Positions 8,174 through 15,976 of a stretch of 27,569 nucleotides of DNA are shown piece by piece; position 1 is the first letter of the stretch, and the number at the start of each line of letters is the position of its first letter. Where the stretch lies: contig CAXSCR010000061.1 in NCBI GenBank assembly GCA_964235605.1, forward strand, positions 1 through 27,569. Direction: 5' to 3'. A program made the translations under genes and the position numbers. A model generated the notes under the pieces. It searched no databases, was not told the origin of the DNA, and was given only the letters and a program-made list of their open reading frames with translations. This stretch comes from DATCRE01 sp964235605. Its GTDB lineage: Bacteria > Bacteroidota > Bacteroidia > Cytophagales > Cyclobacteriaceae.

Positions 8174-9793
8174 CTAGAAAATATAGTCAGTGCTTAAGAA
8201 TTCAGATTCTCTGTTTCTAATTATACTGCTAATGATTTGAATGTTAGAATCTATATTTTTTGTAGCAACCAATGTGCGGATCGAAAATACGCGCAAAGCA
8301 TCAGCCACAGACAAGGTCCCTTCGGCAGAATCTTTTCTTCCGTTAAACGGAAAACTATCGGGGCCACGTTGACATTGTGTATTTAGGTTAATTCTTCCAA
8401 CCTGATTTACAAAAGCATCTATGAACTTGGCAATGCGTTTTGAATCAGATCCAAAAATACTTACTTGTTGTCCGAAATTGGAATTTACTACGTATTGAAT
8501 CGCCTCTTCATCATCGTCAAAAGGAACGATAGGTACAACAGGTCCAAATTGCTCTTCATAATAAATTTTCATTTTATCATTAACAGGACAAAGCAATGCC
8601 GGATAGAAAAATGTATTAAACACTTCGCCACCATTCTCATTCAGAATCTTAGCGCCATGTTTTTTCGCATCTTCTACAAGATCTTTTAGAAAATCAGTTT
8701 TGCCGGGTTCAGGTAGTGGCGTAAGATTGACGCCATCCTCCCAAGGCATACCAAGTTTCAATTTTTTTATACCTGCTTTAAACTTTTCTGTAAACTCATT
8801 AAGTACACTAGTATGAACAAATAATATTTTTAATGCCGTACAGCGCTGCCCATTGAATGACAATGAGCCCATAATACATTCGCTCACCGCGTTGTCTAAA
8901 TCTGCATCTGATAATACGATAGCAGGATTCTTCGCATCGAGTCCTAATATTGCTTTTAGGCGGTGTGGTTTTGGGTGCAACCTTTTTAAATCATTAGCAC
9001 CTTTGTTGGTACCTATGAAGGCAAACACATCTACTTTACCACTCTCCATTAATGCCCCAACGGTTTCACGCCCACGGCCGTAAATAATATTTATTACGCC
9101 AGGCGGAAAATTATCACGGAACGCTTCAATCAACGGTCTAATTAACAATACACCATACTTAGCAGGCTTGAATACAACTGTATTGCCCATTATTAACGCT
9201 GGTATAAGTGTTGTAAACGTTTCGTTCAATGGATAATTGAATGGACCCATACACAATGCAACACCTAACGGCACGCGTCTAATTTGCGCCATGAAGCCCT
9301 GCTCTTCAATAAGTTTAGCCGAGTTACGGTCAAGTTCTTTTAGTGCCTTAACTGTATCTTGAATATAATCGCAAGTGCGATCAAATTCCTTTTCAGAATC
9401 CTTCAGTGACTTACCTATTTCCCACATCAACAGTTTAACTACTTCATTGCGTTTTACACGCATAGCAGCTAAAAACTTTTCTACGTGCTCTATGCGCTCT
9501 GTTACACTAAGTGTAGGCCATAAACCTTGACCGAGGTCATACGCTTTAACGGCCGCATCTAATGCGTCAAGCGATTCTTTTGAAGTTAGTAATGGTGTGC
9601 TGCCAATTACCTTTTGCTTATACGAATCACCTTCCTTAACAAATACCGGACTCAATACAGGATTAAGATTGCCTGTCCATGTTTTTAATTCTCCACCGAT
9701 TAGATATTCGCGTTGTTCAAGGGCTTCATCGATGCGAAACCGATCAGGGATGTCGTTTTCCCTTGGGAAAACATGAGATAAAAGGTGGCTCAT
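8174..9793 (-). CDS. GapN-like NADP-dependent glyceraldehyde-3-phosphate dehydrogenase (ALDH family)
   Basis: A 539-residue aldehyde dehydrogenase superfamily protein, closest by architecture to the non-phosphorylating NADP-dependent GAPDH annotated across Bacteroidota. That reaction would oxidise glyceraldehyde 3-phosphate directly to 3-phosphoglycerate with NADPH formation. Visible landmarks are the oxyanion Asn in GPFNYPLNE (Asn186), VVFKPAKYG (cofactor lysine), AFIGTNKG, the nucleophile Cys318 in FNGQRCTALK, and YEEQFGPVVPIVPFDD. The catalytic general-base Glu expected 34 residues before the Cys is Gly284 (LGLDAKNPAIV). Asp286 sits two residues later, where the usual motif has Gly. It follows deoC by 12 bases in the same direction. 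DeoC releases glyceraldehyde 3-phosphate, the expected substrate here, which makes the pair metabolically coherent. Substrate assignment remains an inference. Confidence 0.8.
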   Translation of the reverse strand: MSHLLSHVFPRENDIPDRFRIDEALEQREYLIGGELKTWTGNLNPVLSPVFVKEGDSYKQKVIGSTPLLTSKESLDALDAAVKAYDLGQGLWPTLSVTERIEHVEKFLAAMRVKRNEVVKLLMWEIGKSLKDSEKEFDRTCDYIQDTVKALKELDRNSAKLIEEQGFMAQIRRVPLGVALCMGPFNYPLNETFTTLIPALIMGNTVVFKPAKYGVLLIRPLIEAFRDNFPPGVINIIYGRGRETVGALMESGKVDVFAFIGTNKGANDLKRLHPKPHRLKAILGLDAKNPAIVLSDADLDNAVSECIMGSLSFNGQRCTALKILFVHTSVLNEFTEKFKAGIKKLKLGMPWEDGVNLTPLPEPGKTDFLKDLVEDAKKHGAKILNENGGEVFNTFFYPALLCPVNDKMKIYYEEQFGPVVPIVPFDDDEEAIQYVVNSNFGQQVSIFGSDSKRIAKFIDAFVNQVGRINLNTQCQRGPDSFPFNGRKDSAEGTLSVADALRVFSIRTLVATKNIDSNIQIISSIIRNRESEFLSTDYIF

Positions 9794-9805
9794 TTATTTG
9801 GTTAG

Positions 9806-10459
9806 TTAGGGTTTGGTCTGTTGAATAATACTTACTCCTGATGAGGTTCCAATTCGGTTTGCTCCAGCTTGGATTAACGCCATGACTTGTGCATGTGTTT
9901 TAATTCCTCCTGAAGCTTTAATACCTACCGTTGGTGGCAATGTCTTTTTCATTAGTTCTACATGCTCTGCAGTTGCACCTGTTGGAGCAAAGCCAGTTGA
10001 CGTCTTTACAAAGTCAACACCTGCATCTGCACAGAGTTTACAAGCCTGCTCAATCTCTGCATTCGAGAGATAGGCTGTCTCTATAATTACTTTTAATAGT
10101 TTGGAATGATCATGCGCCAACTTACTGCATTTAGCAATTTCTATCTTAGTCCAGGGTATGCCTGTTTTGAAAGAAGTAATATTCCATACCACATCAATCT
10201 CATCGGCACCATTATCAATAGCACGTTTTATTTCATCGAGTTTTGTCTCTGTCATATTATATCCTAACGGGAAACCAGCGACAGTTACTAAAATAATTTT
10301 TTCCTTTCCTATTTCACGTTGTGCCCTTTTAACCCAAAACGGAGGGACACAGATTCCAAGGAAACTATTTTCTTTTGCTTCTTCTACCAGCTTATCTATA
10401 TCTTTTATAGTTAGCACCGGACTAAGATTGGTATGTTCTATGAAAGAGCAAAGGTTCAT
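9806..10459 (-). CDS. deoC: Deoxyribose-phosphate aldolase
   Basis: A class I aldolase of deoxynucleoside catabolism: 2-deoxyribose 5-phosphate is cleaved to acetaldehyde and glyceraldehyde 3-phosphate in the cytoplasm. The protein has 217 residues, the usual length for the short DeoC group. The Schiff-base lysine is Lys152 in VDFVKTSTGFAPTGAT. The second conserved lysine is Lys181 in GIKASGGIKT, and Asp89 in EIDVVWN corresponds to the proton-relay Asp. The N-terminus FIEHTNLSP matches the family's IDHTLL position. It is 12 bases upstream of the GapN-like gene and 83 bases downstream of rlmB on the same strand. The deoC product is the probable substrate of the neighbouring dehydrogenase, and the acetaldehyde fate is not covered in this window. 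Confidence 0.96.
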   Translation of the reverse strand: MNLCSFIEHTNLSPVLTIKDIDKLVEEAKENSFLGICVPPFWVKRAQREIGKEKIILVTVAGFPLGYNMTETKLDEIKRAIDNGADEIDVVWNITSFKTGIPWTKIEIAKCSKLAHDHSKLLKVIIETAYLSNAEIEQACKLCADAGVDFVKTSTGFAPTGATAEHVELMKKTLPPTVGIKASGGIKTHAQVMALIQAGANRIGTSSGVSIIQQTKP

Positions 10460-10542
10460 TCAGATACTAATGTTATAATGTAGCAAGAATGGAAACGAAA
10501 TTATATTGTAATCTAGGGCTTACTCGAACCGGGCAATGTAAA

Positions 10543-11280
10543 CTACTTACCCCACTGCCTTAAAACTTCATACATAGCTACCCCGGCAGCAACCGACACA
10601 TTGAGCGATCCAATTTTTCCCTTTAAAGGAATCTTGGCAAGCGCATCAACTTCACGTAAAAGAACATCAGAAATTCCATCTTCTTCAGAACCCATTACCA
10701 AAGCCGTAGGGCCTTTAAATTCAATATCATAAATTGTTTTATGAGCTTTCTCTGTACAGGCTACTACCTGCACACCGCTTTCTTGCAAAAATTTAATTGT
10801 CTTTTTTAAATCACGCTCGCGACAAACAGGAACATGGTTTAATGCGCCAGCTGAAGTTTTCATAGCATCACTGGTTATAGGGGCATTCCCTTTATCGCTG
10901 ATAACAATGGCGTCTATTCCAACGCACTCAGCGGTACGGGCAATTGCACCAAAATTTCGAACATCAGTTACCCTGTCTAACAATAAGAAAAATGGCTCAC
11001 GCCCTTGTTCAAAAACACCGTGCGTAATATTTTCTAATGACGCATAGCTTACAGCTGAAAGAAGGCAGATTACACCTTGATGATTTTTTGTTGAAAGACG
11101 TTTAAGTTTATCGGCCGGTACGAAAGTAAAGGGGACGCTGTGTGTACGCGCAACTGAGACTAATTCCTTTATTAAATCGTTTGTTAAGCTTGATTGAATC
11201 ATTATCTTCTCAATCTCTTTACCCGCGAGTATCGCCTCTATCACCGCGCGGGTGCCGTAAATCATGTCTGTTTTTTCCAT
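10543..11280 (-). CDS. rlmB: 23S rRNA (guanosine(2251)-2'-O)-methyltransferase RlmB
   Basis: A SpoU/TrmH-family (SPOUT) methyltransferase that uses S-adenosylmethionine to methylate the ribose of a 23S rRNA guanosine. The 245-residue protein has the N-terminal substrate-binding domain (YGTRAVIEAILAG and HQGVICLLS) followed by the knotted catalytic domain. Motif 1 is LLDRVTDVRNFGAIARTAE with its Asn-Arg pair, motif 2 is ALVMGSEEDGIS, and motif 3 is IGSLNVSVAAGVAMYEVLRQ. The combination of a YGtrAV start and these motifs favours RlmB over the tRNA enzyme TrmH. It heads a run of three minus-strand genes (rlmB, deoC, gapN-like). No functional tie to the other two is apparent. Confidence 0.93.
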   Translation of the reverse strand: MEKTDMIYGTRAVIEAILAGKEIEKIMIQSSLTNDLIKELVSVARTHSVPFTFVPADKLKRLSTKNHQGVICLLSAVSYASLENITHGVFEQGREPFFLLLDRVTDVRNFGAIARTAECVGIDAIVISDKGNAPITSDAMKTSAGALNHVPVCRERDLKKTIKFLQESGVQVVACTEKAHKTIYDIEFKGPTALVMGSEEDGISDVLLREVDALAKIPLKGKIGSLNVSVAAGVAMYEVLRQWGK

Positions 11281-11338
11281 TGGGGGTTCAAATTCCGCAA
11301 TTCCTGTTTAAATCCCAAAAATCATAGTTGTTAAGCAT

Positions 11339-11450
11339 GGAAATCGCTTTTAAGCTTTAATATCATCTTACAGCTTCTGGCTGCTAGCTTTGAGCTGCTA
11401 GCTCAATTTTTTAATTAAAGTTTTATGAAGGTGACTCACATATCGGGCTC
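11339..11450. repeat. Direct repeat copy 1, downstream of the GWxTD gene
   Basis: A 112-bp copy that matches 12835-12942 closely. It shares GGAAATCGCTTTTAAG, the internal pair GCTGCTAGCTTTGAGCTGCTAGCT, and the end GGTGACTCACAT..CGGGCTC. Small indels and substitutions lie in the AT-rich middle. The 310-base spacer 11281-11590 holds this repeat and no recognisable gene. Confidence 0.85.
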
Positions 11451-11590
11451 AAAGAACTTCTATATCAAATTGTGAAGTGAGATTTTTACTAGAACATAGC
11501 AACAAAAGCTTATCTAAGTCTGCTTGTTATTCTTCTAATTAACATGATGTTGTGATATACTTGTCGCAGCTTGAATGCGAAGAAACAATT

Positions 11591-12760
11591 CTATTGAAAT
11601 CTGCTATTTCTTATTAAATCAACTTTCTCATACCATTGATTAGCATACTTCCTGTCCCGCTTAAGAACAAAAGCATCCGGATCAAAAAGACTACCTGACT
11701 TCATGAATACTAAGTTCGTGTTTTCATATACCCACACTTCACGATCAGATAATTTAGTTACTCTTTTTGGCAACCCATAAATAAGATGGATCATGCCGCG
11801 ATCAGTCTTCCAGCCTTCTTTGTATGATGTAAAATATTGATTTGAAAGTTCAACACGCTTAAAGTAATTACGCATTAATGTACGTGCACGATCGGTATCA
11901 TTCGCCAGCTCAAGTACCACTTTATCGAATGCCTTTTTATCAGTGCCTGCTTGTTTTATTTTTTCAAACTCCTGCCTGGTGCATATATAAACAAAAGGGC
12001 CGCCTAAATCTTGTAATCGTGTAAACTTCGGGTATGCCTCCTCTACGCGAAATGCCAGCGCCGTTGCTGCATGTGGATCATTTTGTATTAAATACAATCC
12101 TTTCTTCTTGAAAGTCAACATTCGCGATGCTTTGATTGTAAAAGAAGAATCAGGTTGCATATTTCTTGAAACCGGCGGTTGCCCTTCAGAAAGTGGAGGT
12201 AATGCTGGTGGAAATGAATCGCCATAATAAGAAACTGTAAGCAATGAGCCCGCTTCAAACCCTTCGATACGTACAGGCATACCAGCGCTTATAAAAGGTT
12301 GAAAAATAACAGATCCACTTTCAGTTTTCATGTAGGCGTTTACAGGATAATCAGGCTCGAGCATTTTAAAATAGATACCACTTTTAAGAAGTGCCCTATT
12401 CGTAATCTTAGCAACAATATATTGTGGTGCTTGTGACGCTTCGATTTGCAATTTACCTACTACACTGTACTTACCAGATTCAAGAAGTTGTGTTGTATCA
12501 GAAAAAACGGCAGCACCTTCTTTTACATTTACATTTTCCCTTTTTTCCCATGCTATCGTAAATTGGTCAATATCATAGCTGCCCGTGTCTAAGATTTCTA
12601 GCTTATAAAATATAGTCCATCCCGCTTCTTGCCTAACTGCTTTTATTAAGAATGAAAAATCTCCGCGCTCATATTGGTAATTAAAATTGATGTCGCGCAA
12701 AGCTTGCCCATTTGATGCACTTGCTATGCCTAGCAGTACAATTAAAAATATATTCTTCAT
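11591..12760 (-). CDS. GWxTD domain-containing protein
   Basis: Start ATG 12760 gives 389 residues beginning MKNIFLIVLLGIASASNGQ, a signal peptide. The frame is open to 12817, but the 19 extra codons lack that character. The N-terminal ~200 residues form a beta-rich region with no motif I recognise. The C-terminal part carries the family signature GWKTDRGMIHLIYG, followed by VWVYEN and a basic DRKYANQWYEK tail. GWxTD proteins are periplasmic or surface proteins largely restricted to Bacteroidota and relatives, and their function is unknown. It may be a lipoprotein in some members, but no lipobox Cys is seen here. The gene stands alone, bracketed by two direct repeats about 75 bases upstream and 140 bases downstream. 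TATCTTTA at about 12780-12787 is a weak -7-like element. Confidence 0.85.
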   Translation of the reverse strand: MKNIFLIVLLGIASASNGQALRDINFNYQYERGDFSFLIKAVRQEAGWTIFYKLEILDTGSYDIDQFTIAWEKRENVNVKEGAAVFSDTTQLLESGKYSVVGKLQIEASQAPQYIVAKITNRALLKSGIYFKMLEPDYPVNAYMKTESGSVIFQPFISAGMPVRIEGFEAGSLLTVSYYGDSFPPALPPLSEGQPPVSRNMQPDSSFTIKASRMLTFKKKGLYLIQNDPHAATALAFRVEEAYPKFTRLQDLGGPFVYICTRQEFEKIKQAGTDKKAFDKVVLELANDTDRARTLMRNYFKRVELSNQYFTSYKEGWKTDRGMIHLIYGLPKRVTKLSDREVWVYENTNLVFMKSGSLFDPDAFVLKRDRKYANQWYEKVDLIRNSRFQ

Positions 12761-12834
12761 AACACGTTGACAATGAAAAATTAAAGATAGGAAATCCAGA
12801 ATAAAAAGTTGCGACATCTTTATGACAACCCCAG

Positions 12835-12942
12835 GGAAATCGCTTTTAAGTTTTTAATATCACACTTATAGCTTCTGGCTGCTAGCTTTGAGCTGCTAGC
12901 TCGATCTTTTAAATTTATGTTGGTGACTCACATGGCGGGCTC
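12835..12942. repeat. Direct repeat copy 2, upstream of the GWxTD gene
   Basis: A 108-bp copy in the same orientation as 11339-11450. The 33 bases of AGCTTCTGGCTGCTAGCT...GCTAGCTC are identical in both copies, as are GGTGACTCACAT and CGGGCTC. The two copies delimit a segment of about 1.5 kb containing only the GWxTD gene. Confidence 0.85.
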
Positions 12943-12947
12943 TTTAG

Positions 12948-13106
12948 GATTTTGAATTTCTTGACCAGGTGGATAACGAATATTTAAAAACTGCAGATGA
13001 CAATCATCGCTTGAAAGCGCACTCCCTCCAGGTAAAAATGCTTGTAATATTGGAAACTGAGTTATCCAGTTCACATAGTATTATTAAACTGGTAGCGTTC
13101 CAATAA
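12948..13106 (+). other. Short open stretch of unknown meaning
   Basis: Directly after repeat copy 2, one plus-strand frame stays open for 53 codons to a TAA at 13104. It includes EFLDQVDNEYLKTADDNHRL and ends KLVAFQ, with only a late ATG near the middle. The composition looks protein-like, so it may be a gene remnant. No family is recognised and there is no start or promoter. The rest of 13107-13265 shows nothing. Confidence 0.2.
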
Positions 13107-13265
13107 AACAAAACACCTTTACTAAAACATCAAGAGAAGGAATTCTTTTTTTATATCAATAGTCGGTAGAAATGGATTAATCTACTATCATTTTTTAAAA
13201 ACCATTTCCCTTAACAACCGTAAGCAATTACATTGAGGATGGTTAGTCATTTGTCTACCCTAGGC

Positions 13266-13299
13266 AAAAAAAAATAACTACCCCGCATGAGGTAGTTAT
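13266..13299 (-). terminator. Rho-independent terminator of the VWA gene
   Basis: A perfect 9-bp stem (13274-13282 with 13291-13299) and an 8-base loop are followed on the minus strand by a run of nine T. It lies 27 bases beyond the stop codon at 13326. Confidence 0.9.
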
Positions 13300-13325
13300 A
13301 ATCATTATAAAAAAGGGGGGGATTG

Positions 13326-15248
13326 TTATTTTCTTCTTGCCGTCATTCCCATTGACTTCACCATATTAATAAATTCAATTCGATAGCCCTCCTTATCTTC
13401 ACCTTTCGAACGTAGTGCCATCTTTATCACCTCATCATAGGTAAAATGGTTGATGTACTCAGACTCACGTAACAGCATGCCAAAAGAAGCTATAGAAGCT
13501 GCCCACTGAAAATTAGTTGAAGTCTTATCTAACGCTACGTTATTATCTAAAACTGCATGTTCAATTAATTTACTAGTATCACCATCTGGTTTTTTATAGC
13601 GAAGCTTCACAGTTATCAATTCTTTGGATGTAGAAGCAGCGGGATCAATCTTGGCCTTCTGGTATTTCAATTCATCCACTTTAAAAAATTTACTCTCTAC
13701 ACCAACAGGAATAATTTCATACAGTGCTGTTACGGTATGACCGAAACCTAACTCACCAGCGTCTTTTTTGTCGTTGTTAAAATCTTCACTCTTTAACATT
13801 CTATTTTCATAACCAATAAGTCTATACGCTTTTACCTTGGCGGGATTAAATTCTATTTGAAGTTTCACATCTTTAGCTATGGTGAAAAGTGTTCCACCAA
13901 ATTCATTAACTAACACCTTGCGTGCTTCTGTAATATTATCTATGTATGCATAATTACCATTGCCTTTATCTGCCAGAGTTTCCATTTTTGAATCTTTGTA
14001 GTTACCCATGCCATAGCCTAGCACGGTAAGAAATATTCCATCGTTGCGTTTACTCTCAATTAAACGTTCCATAGAAGCATCACTTGATTCACCAATATTA
14101 AAATCACCGTCAGTAGCAATAATTACGCGGTTGTTTCCTTCTTTAATAAAATGTTCTTTGGCAACGGCATAAGCAAGGTTAATCCCAGCGCCTCCAGCTG
14201 TTGAGCCGCCTGCTTGAAGTTGATCAAGCGCATCAATAATCTTTTCCTTATTAGCACCCGATGTCGGCGCTAATACGAGCCCGGCAGCACCTGCGTATAC
14301 TACAATAGAAACATGATCTTGCGGACGCAATTCTTGTACTAGCATTTTAAAAGAAGATATTAACAAAGGCAATTTGTTAGGGTCAGACATAGAGCCTGAT
14401 ACATCAATTAAAAATACCAAGTTAGAAGCTGGAAGATTTTCTGTAGGAATTTTTTTGCCTTGCAGCCCTATCTGCACGAGTTTATGTTTAGCGTTCCATG
14501 GTGCCGTTGATATTTCTGTGTGTACAGCAAATGGATCGTCATTGGTGGGCTGCGCATAATCGTATGTAAAATAATTTATCATCTCTTCGATTCGCACGGC
14601 ATCTTTGGGCGGTTGCTGGCCGTTATTTATAAATCTCCTTATATTACTGTATGATGCTGCGTCGACATCAATAGAAAAAGTAGAAAGTGGATTCTTTGTT
14701 GCTTCGAGGAATATATTTTCATGAATCACATCATACTCTTCTGTGTTGTTTGGCTCTGCTGCATAGTCAGACTCTTGTTTATCATAAGCAATGTTATAAG
14801 AATCTGCAACAATAGGCATAGGTGTTTGATTAAGCGCCTTCGTTGATTTTCGATGTGAGTTCCTACTAGAAACTCCTGATACGGCACCCATAATGCACTT
14901 TGAACTTTGCGTGCCGTATCCTACCACCACCACTTCTTGTAAAGAGGTCGCATCAACAGTCATTTTAACATCTATAATTGCTTTATCTTCAATGCGAACT
15001 ACAAGTGACTTCATACCGATATAGGTGAAGACGAGCGTTCCTCCTGAATCGGGTACAGTTAATTGATAGTTTCCCTTGCTATCTGTCGTAGTTCCATTAG
15101 TCGTTCCTTTCAGCAATACATTTACACCCGGAAGTTCGCTACCATCATCGGCAAATGTAACTTTGCCTGTAATAATCCTATCCTCAGGGGATCTGAAACT
15201 AAGCGCGCAGAGCATGAGAGCTCCTAGAATCCATATTATGTTTTTCAT
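13326..15248 (-). CDS. VWA domain protein (YfbK-like) with carboxypeptidase-regulatory N-terminus
   Basis: The likely start is ATG 15248. A GTG at 15254 would add two residues. The signal peptide spans roughly the first 20 residues. Next comes a carboxypeptidase-regulatory-like beta-sandwich (ITGKVTFADDGSELPGVNVL) ending in LQEVVVVGYGTQ, the motif that joins this domain to the plug in SusC-type TonB-dependent receptors. No barrel follows. After a low-complexity linker come the vWF_A N-terminal domain (FSIDVDAASYSNIRRFIN), a von Willebrand A domain with a complete MIDAS start DVSGS (about 284-288) and ATDGDFN, and the C-terminal DUF3520-type region ending FGMLLRESEYI. This matches the YfbK family of exported proteins of unknown role. 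It is probably metal-dependent protein binding at the periplasm or surface. It is a single gene with a strong terminator. Confidence 0.88.
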   Translation of the reverse strand: MKNIIWILGALMLCALSFRSPEDRIITGKVTFADDGSELPGVNVLLKGTTNGTTTDSKGNYQLTVPDSGGTLVFTYIGMKSLVVRIEDKAIIDVKMTVDATSLQEVVVVGYGTQSSKCIMGAVSGVSSRNSHRKSTKALNQTPMPIVADSYNIAYDKQESDYAAEPNNTEEYDVIHENIFLEATKNPLSTFSIDVDAASYSNIRRFINNGQQPPKDAVRIEEMINYFTYDYAQPTNDDPFAVHTEISTAPWNAKHKLVQIGLQGKKIPTENLPASNLVFLIDVSGSMSDPNKLPLLISSFKMLVQELRPQDHVSIVVYAGAAGLVLAPTSGANKEKIIDALDQLQAGGSTAGGAGINLAYAVAKEHFIKEGNNRVIIATDGDFNIGESSDASMERLIESKRNDGIFLTVLGYGMGNYKDSKMETLADKGNGNYAYIDNITEARKVLVNEFGGTLFTIAKDVKLQIEFNPAKVKAYRLIGYENRMLKSEDFNNDKKDAGELGFGHTVTALYEIIPVGVESKFFKVDELKYQKAKIDPAASTSKELITVKLRYKKPDGDTSKLIEHAVLDNNVALDKTSTNFQWAASIASFGMLLRESEYINHFTYDEVIKMALRSKGEDKEGYRIEFINMVKSMGMTARRK

Positions 15249-15364
15249 AGCCACAATGTTTAATTTTGCTTCTGAGATGCATGGGCTTTAAGGATTCCAT
15301 AAAACCTTTATTAATTATTTTTCTATTTCTAATAATTACAACTTTTACACGCTAGATTATACTT

Positions 15365-15961
15365 ATGTCATCACATCATTTTGTAAAAGAGGGCCAAGAA
15401 CCGGCATTGTTCATTTTGGACGCTTTCTCATTCTCGCATGTTGAACCTCTACTAGAATGGGCGCCGTTTGTGATGGTGTTAGACGCTGCCTTAGATAAGG
15501 TATTAAGTTGGGGAATAAGGATTGACGCTGTACTAGTTCAAGAAAATAGCGACATGCAACTAATTCAAGACAAAACCATGGCGCAATCTCCTATTGAAAT
15601 TTTTTCTTATCGTTCAACCGATGATCCATTATCTGCTGGGCTGCTCATTCTTAGTCGTGACCAAAAAGCCGTGCACGTTATGATTCAAATTACGCCTAAT
15701 ATTTTTAACGCTGCGCAGTCCTTTAAAGACCTAGATGTGGTATTATTTGATCAGGAAATAAAATGGATTCATGTAAAAGAGCAATTTGGAAAATGGGTTC
15801 CCTCTCTTGCCGAATTCTCACTTAGAAAAACGTCAGATACGCAAAAATTTATTCTTCAAGGATTGGAGCTTCTACATAACAATAATATAAAGTCAATACA
15901 TGATGGCAACGTTGAGATTAAATCTTCAATGCCTTTTTGGATTGGCGAAGTACTCAGCTAG
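15365..15961 (+). CDS. Thiamine pyrophosphokinase-like protein lacking catalytic motifs
   Basis: A 198-residue soluble protein. Its opening MSSHHFVKEGQEPALFI, LLEWAPFVMVLDAALDKVL and later FGKWVP and DGNVEI follow, from memory, the Bacteroidota thiamine diphosphokinase-like family, whose members start MSSHHIVRE.QEPALLI and keep GDFD and DQNKTDLEKA. At the GDFD position this protein has VQEN (58-61). The KTD position has only STDD (84-87), and the R.DHT segment that should follow is absent. ATP/Mg binding and thiamine pyrophosphorylation are therefore unlikely. It may be a diverged paralogue with a structural or regulatory role, or a gene starting to decay although its frame is intact. It is divergent from the VWA gene and convergent with the desaturase 15 bases away. 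Confidence 0.65.
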   Translation: MSSHHFVKEGQEPALFILDAFSFSHVEPLLEWAPFVMVLDAALDKVLSWGIRIDAVLVQENSDMQLIQDKTMAQSPIEIFSYRSTDDPLSAGLLILSRDQKAVHVMIQITPNIFNAAQSFKDLDVVLFDQEIKWIHVKEQFGKWVPSLAEFSLRKTSDTQKFILQGLELLHNNNIKSIHDGNVEIKSSMPFWIGEVLS

Positions 15962-15976
15962 TCTAAAAAATAAAAG

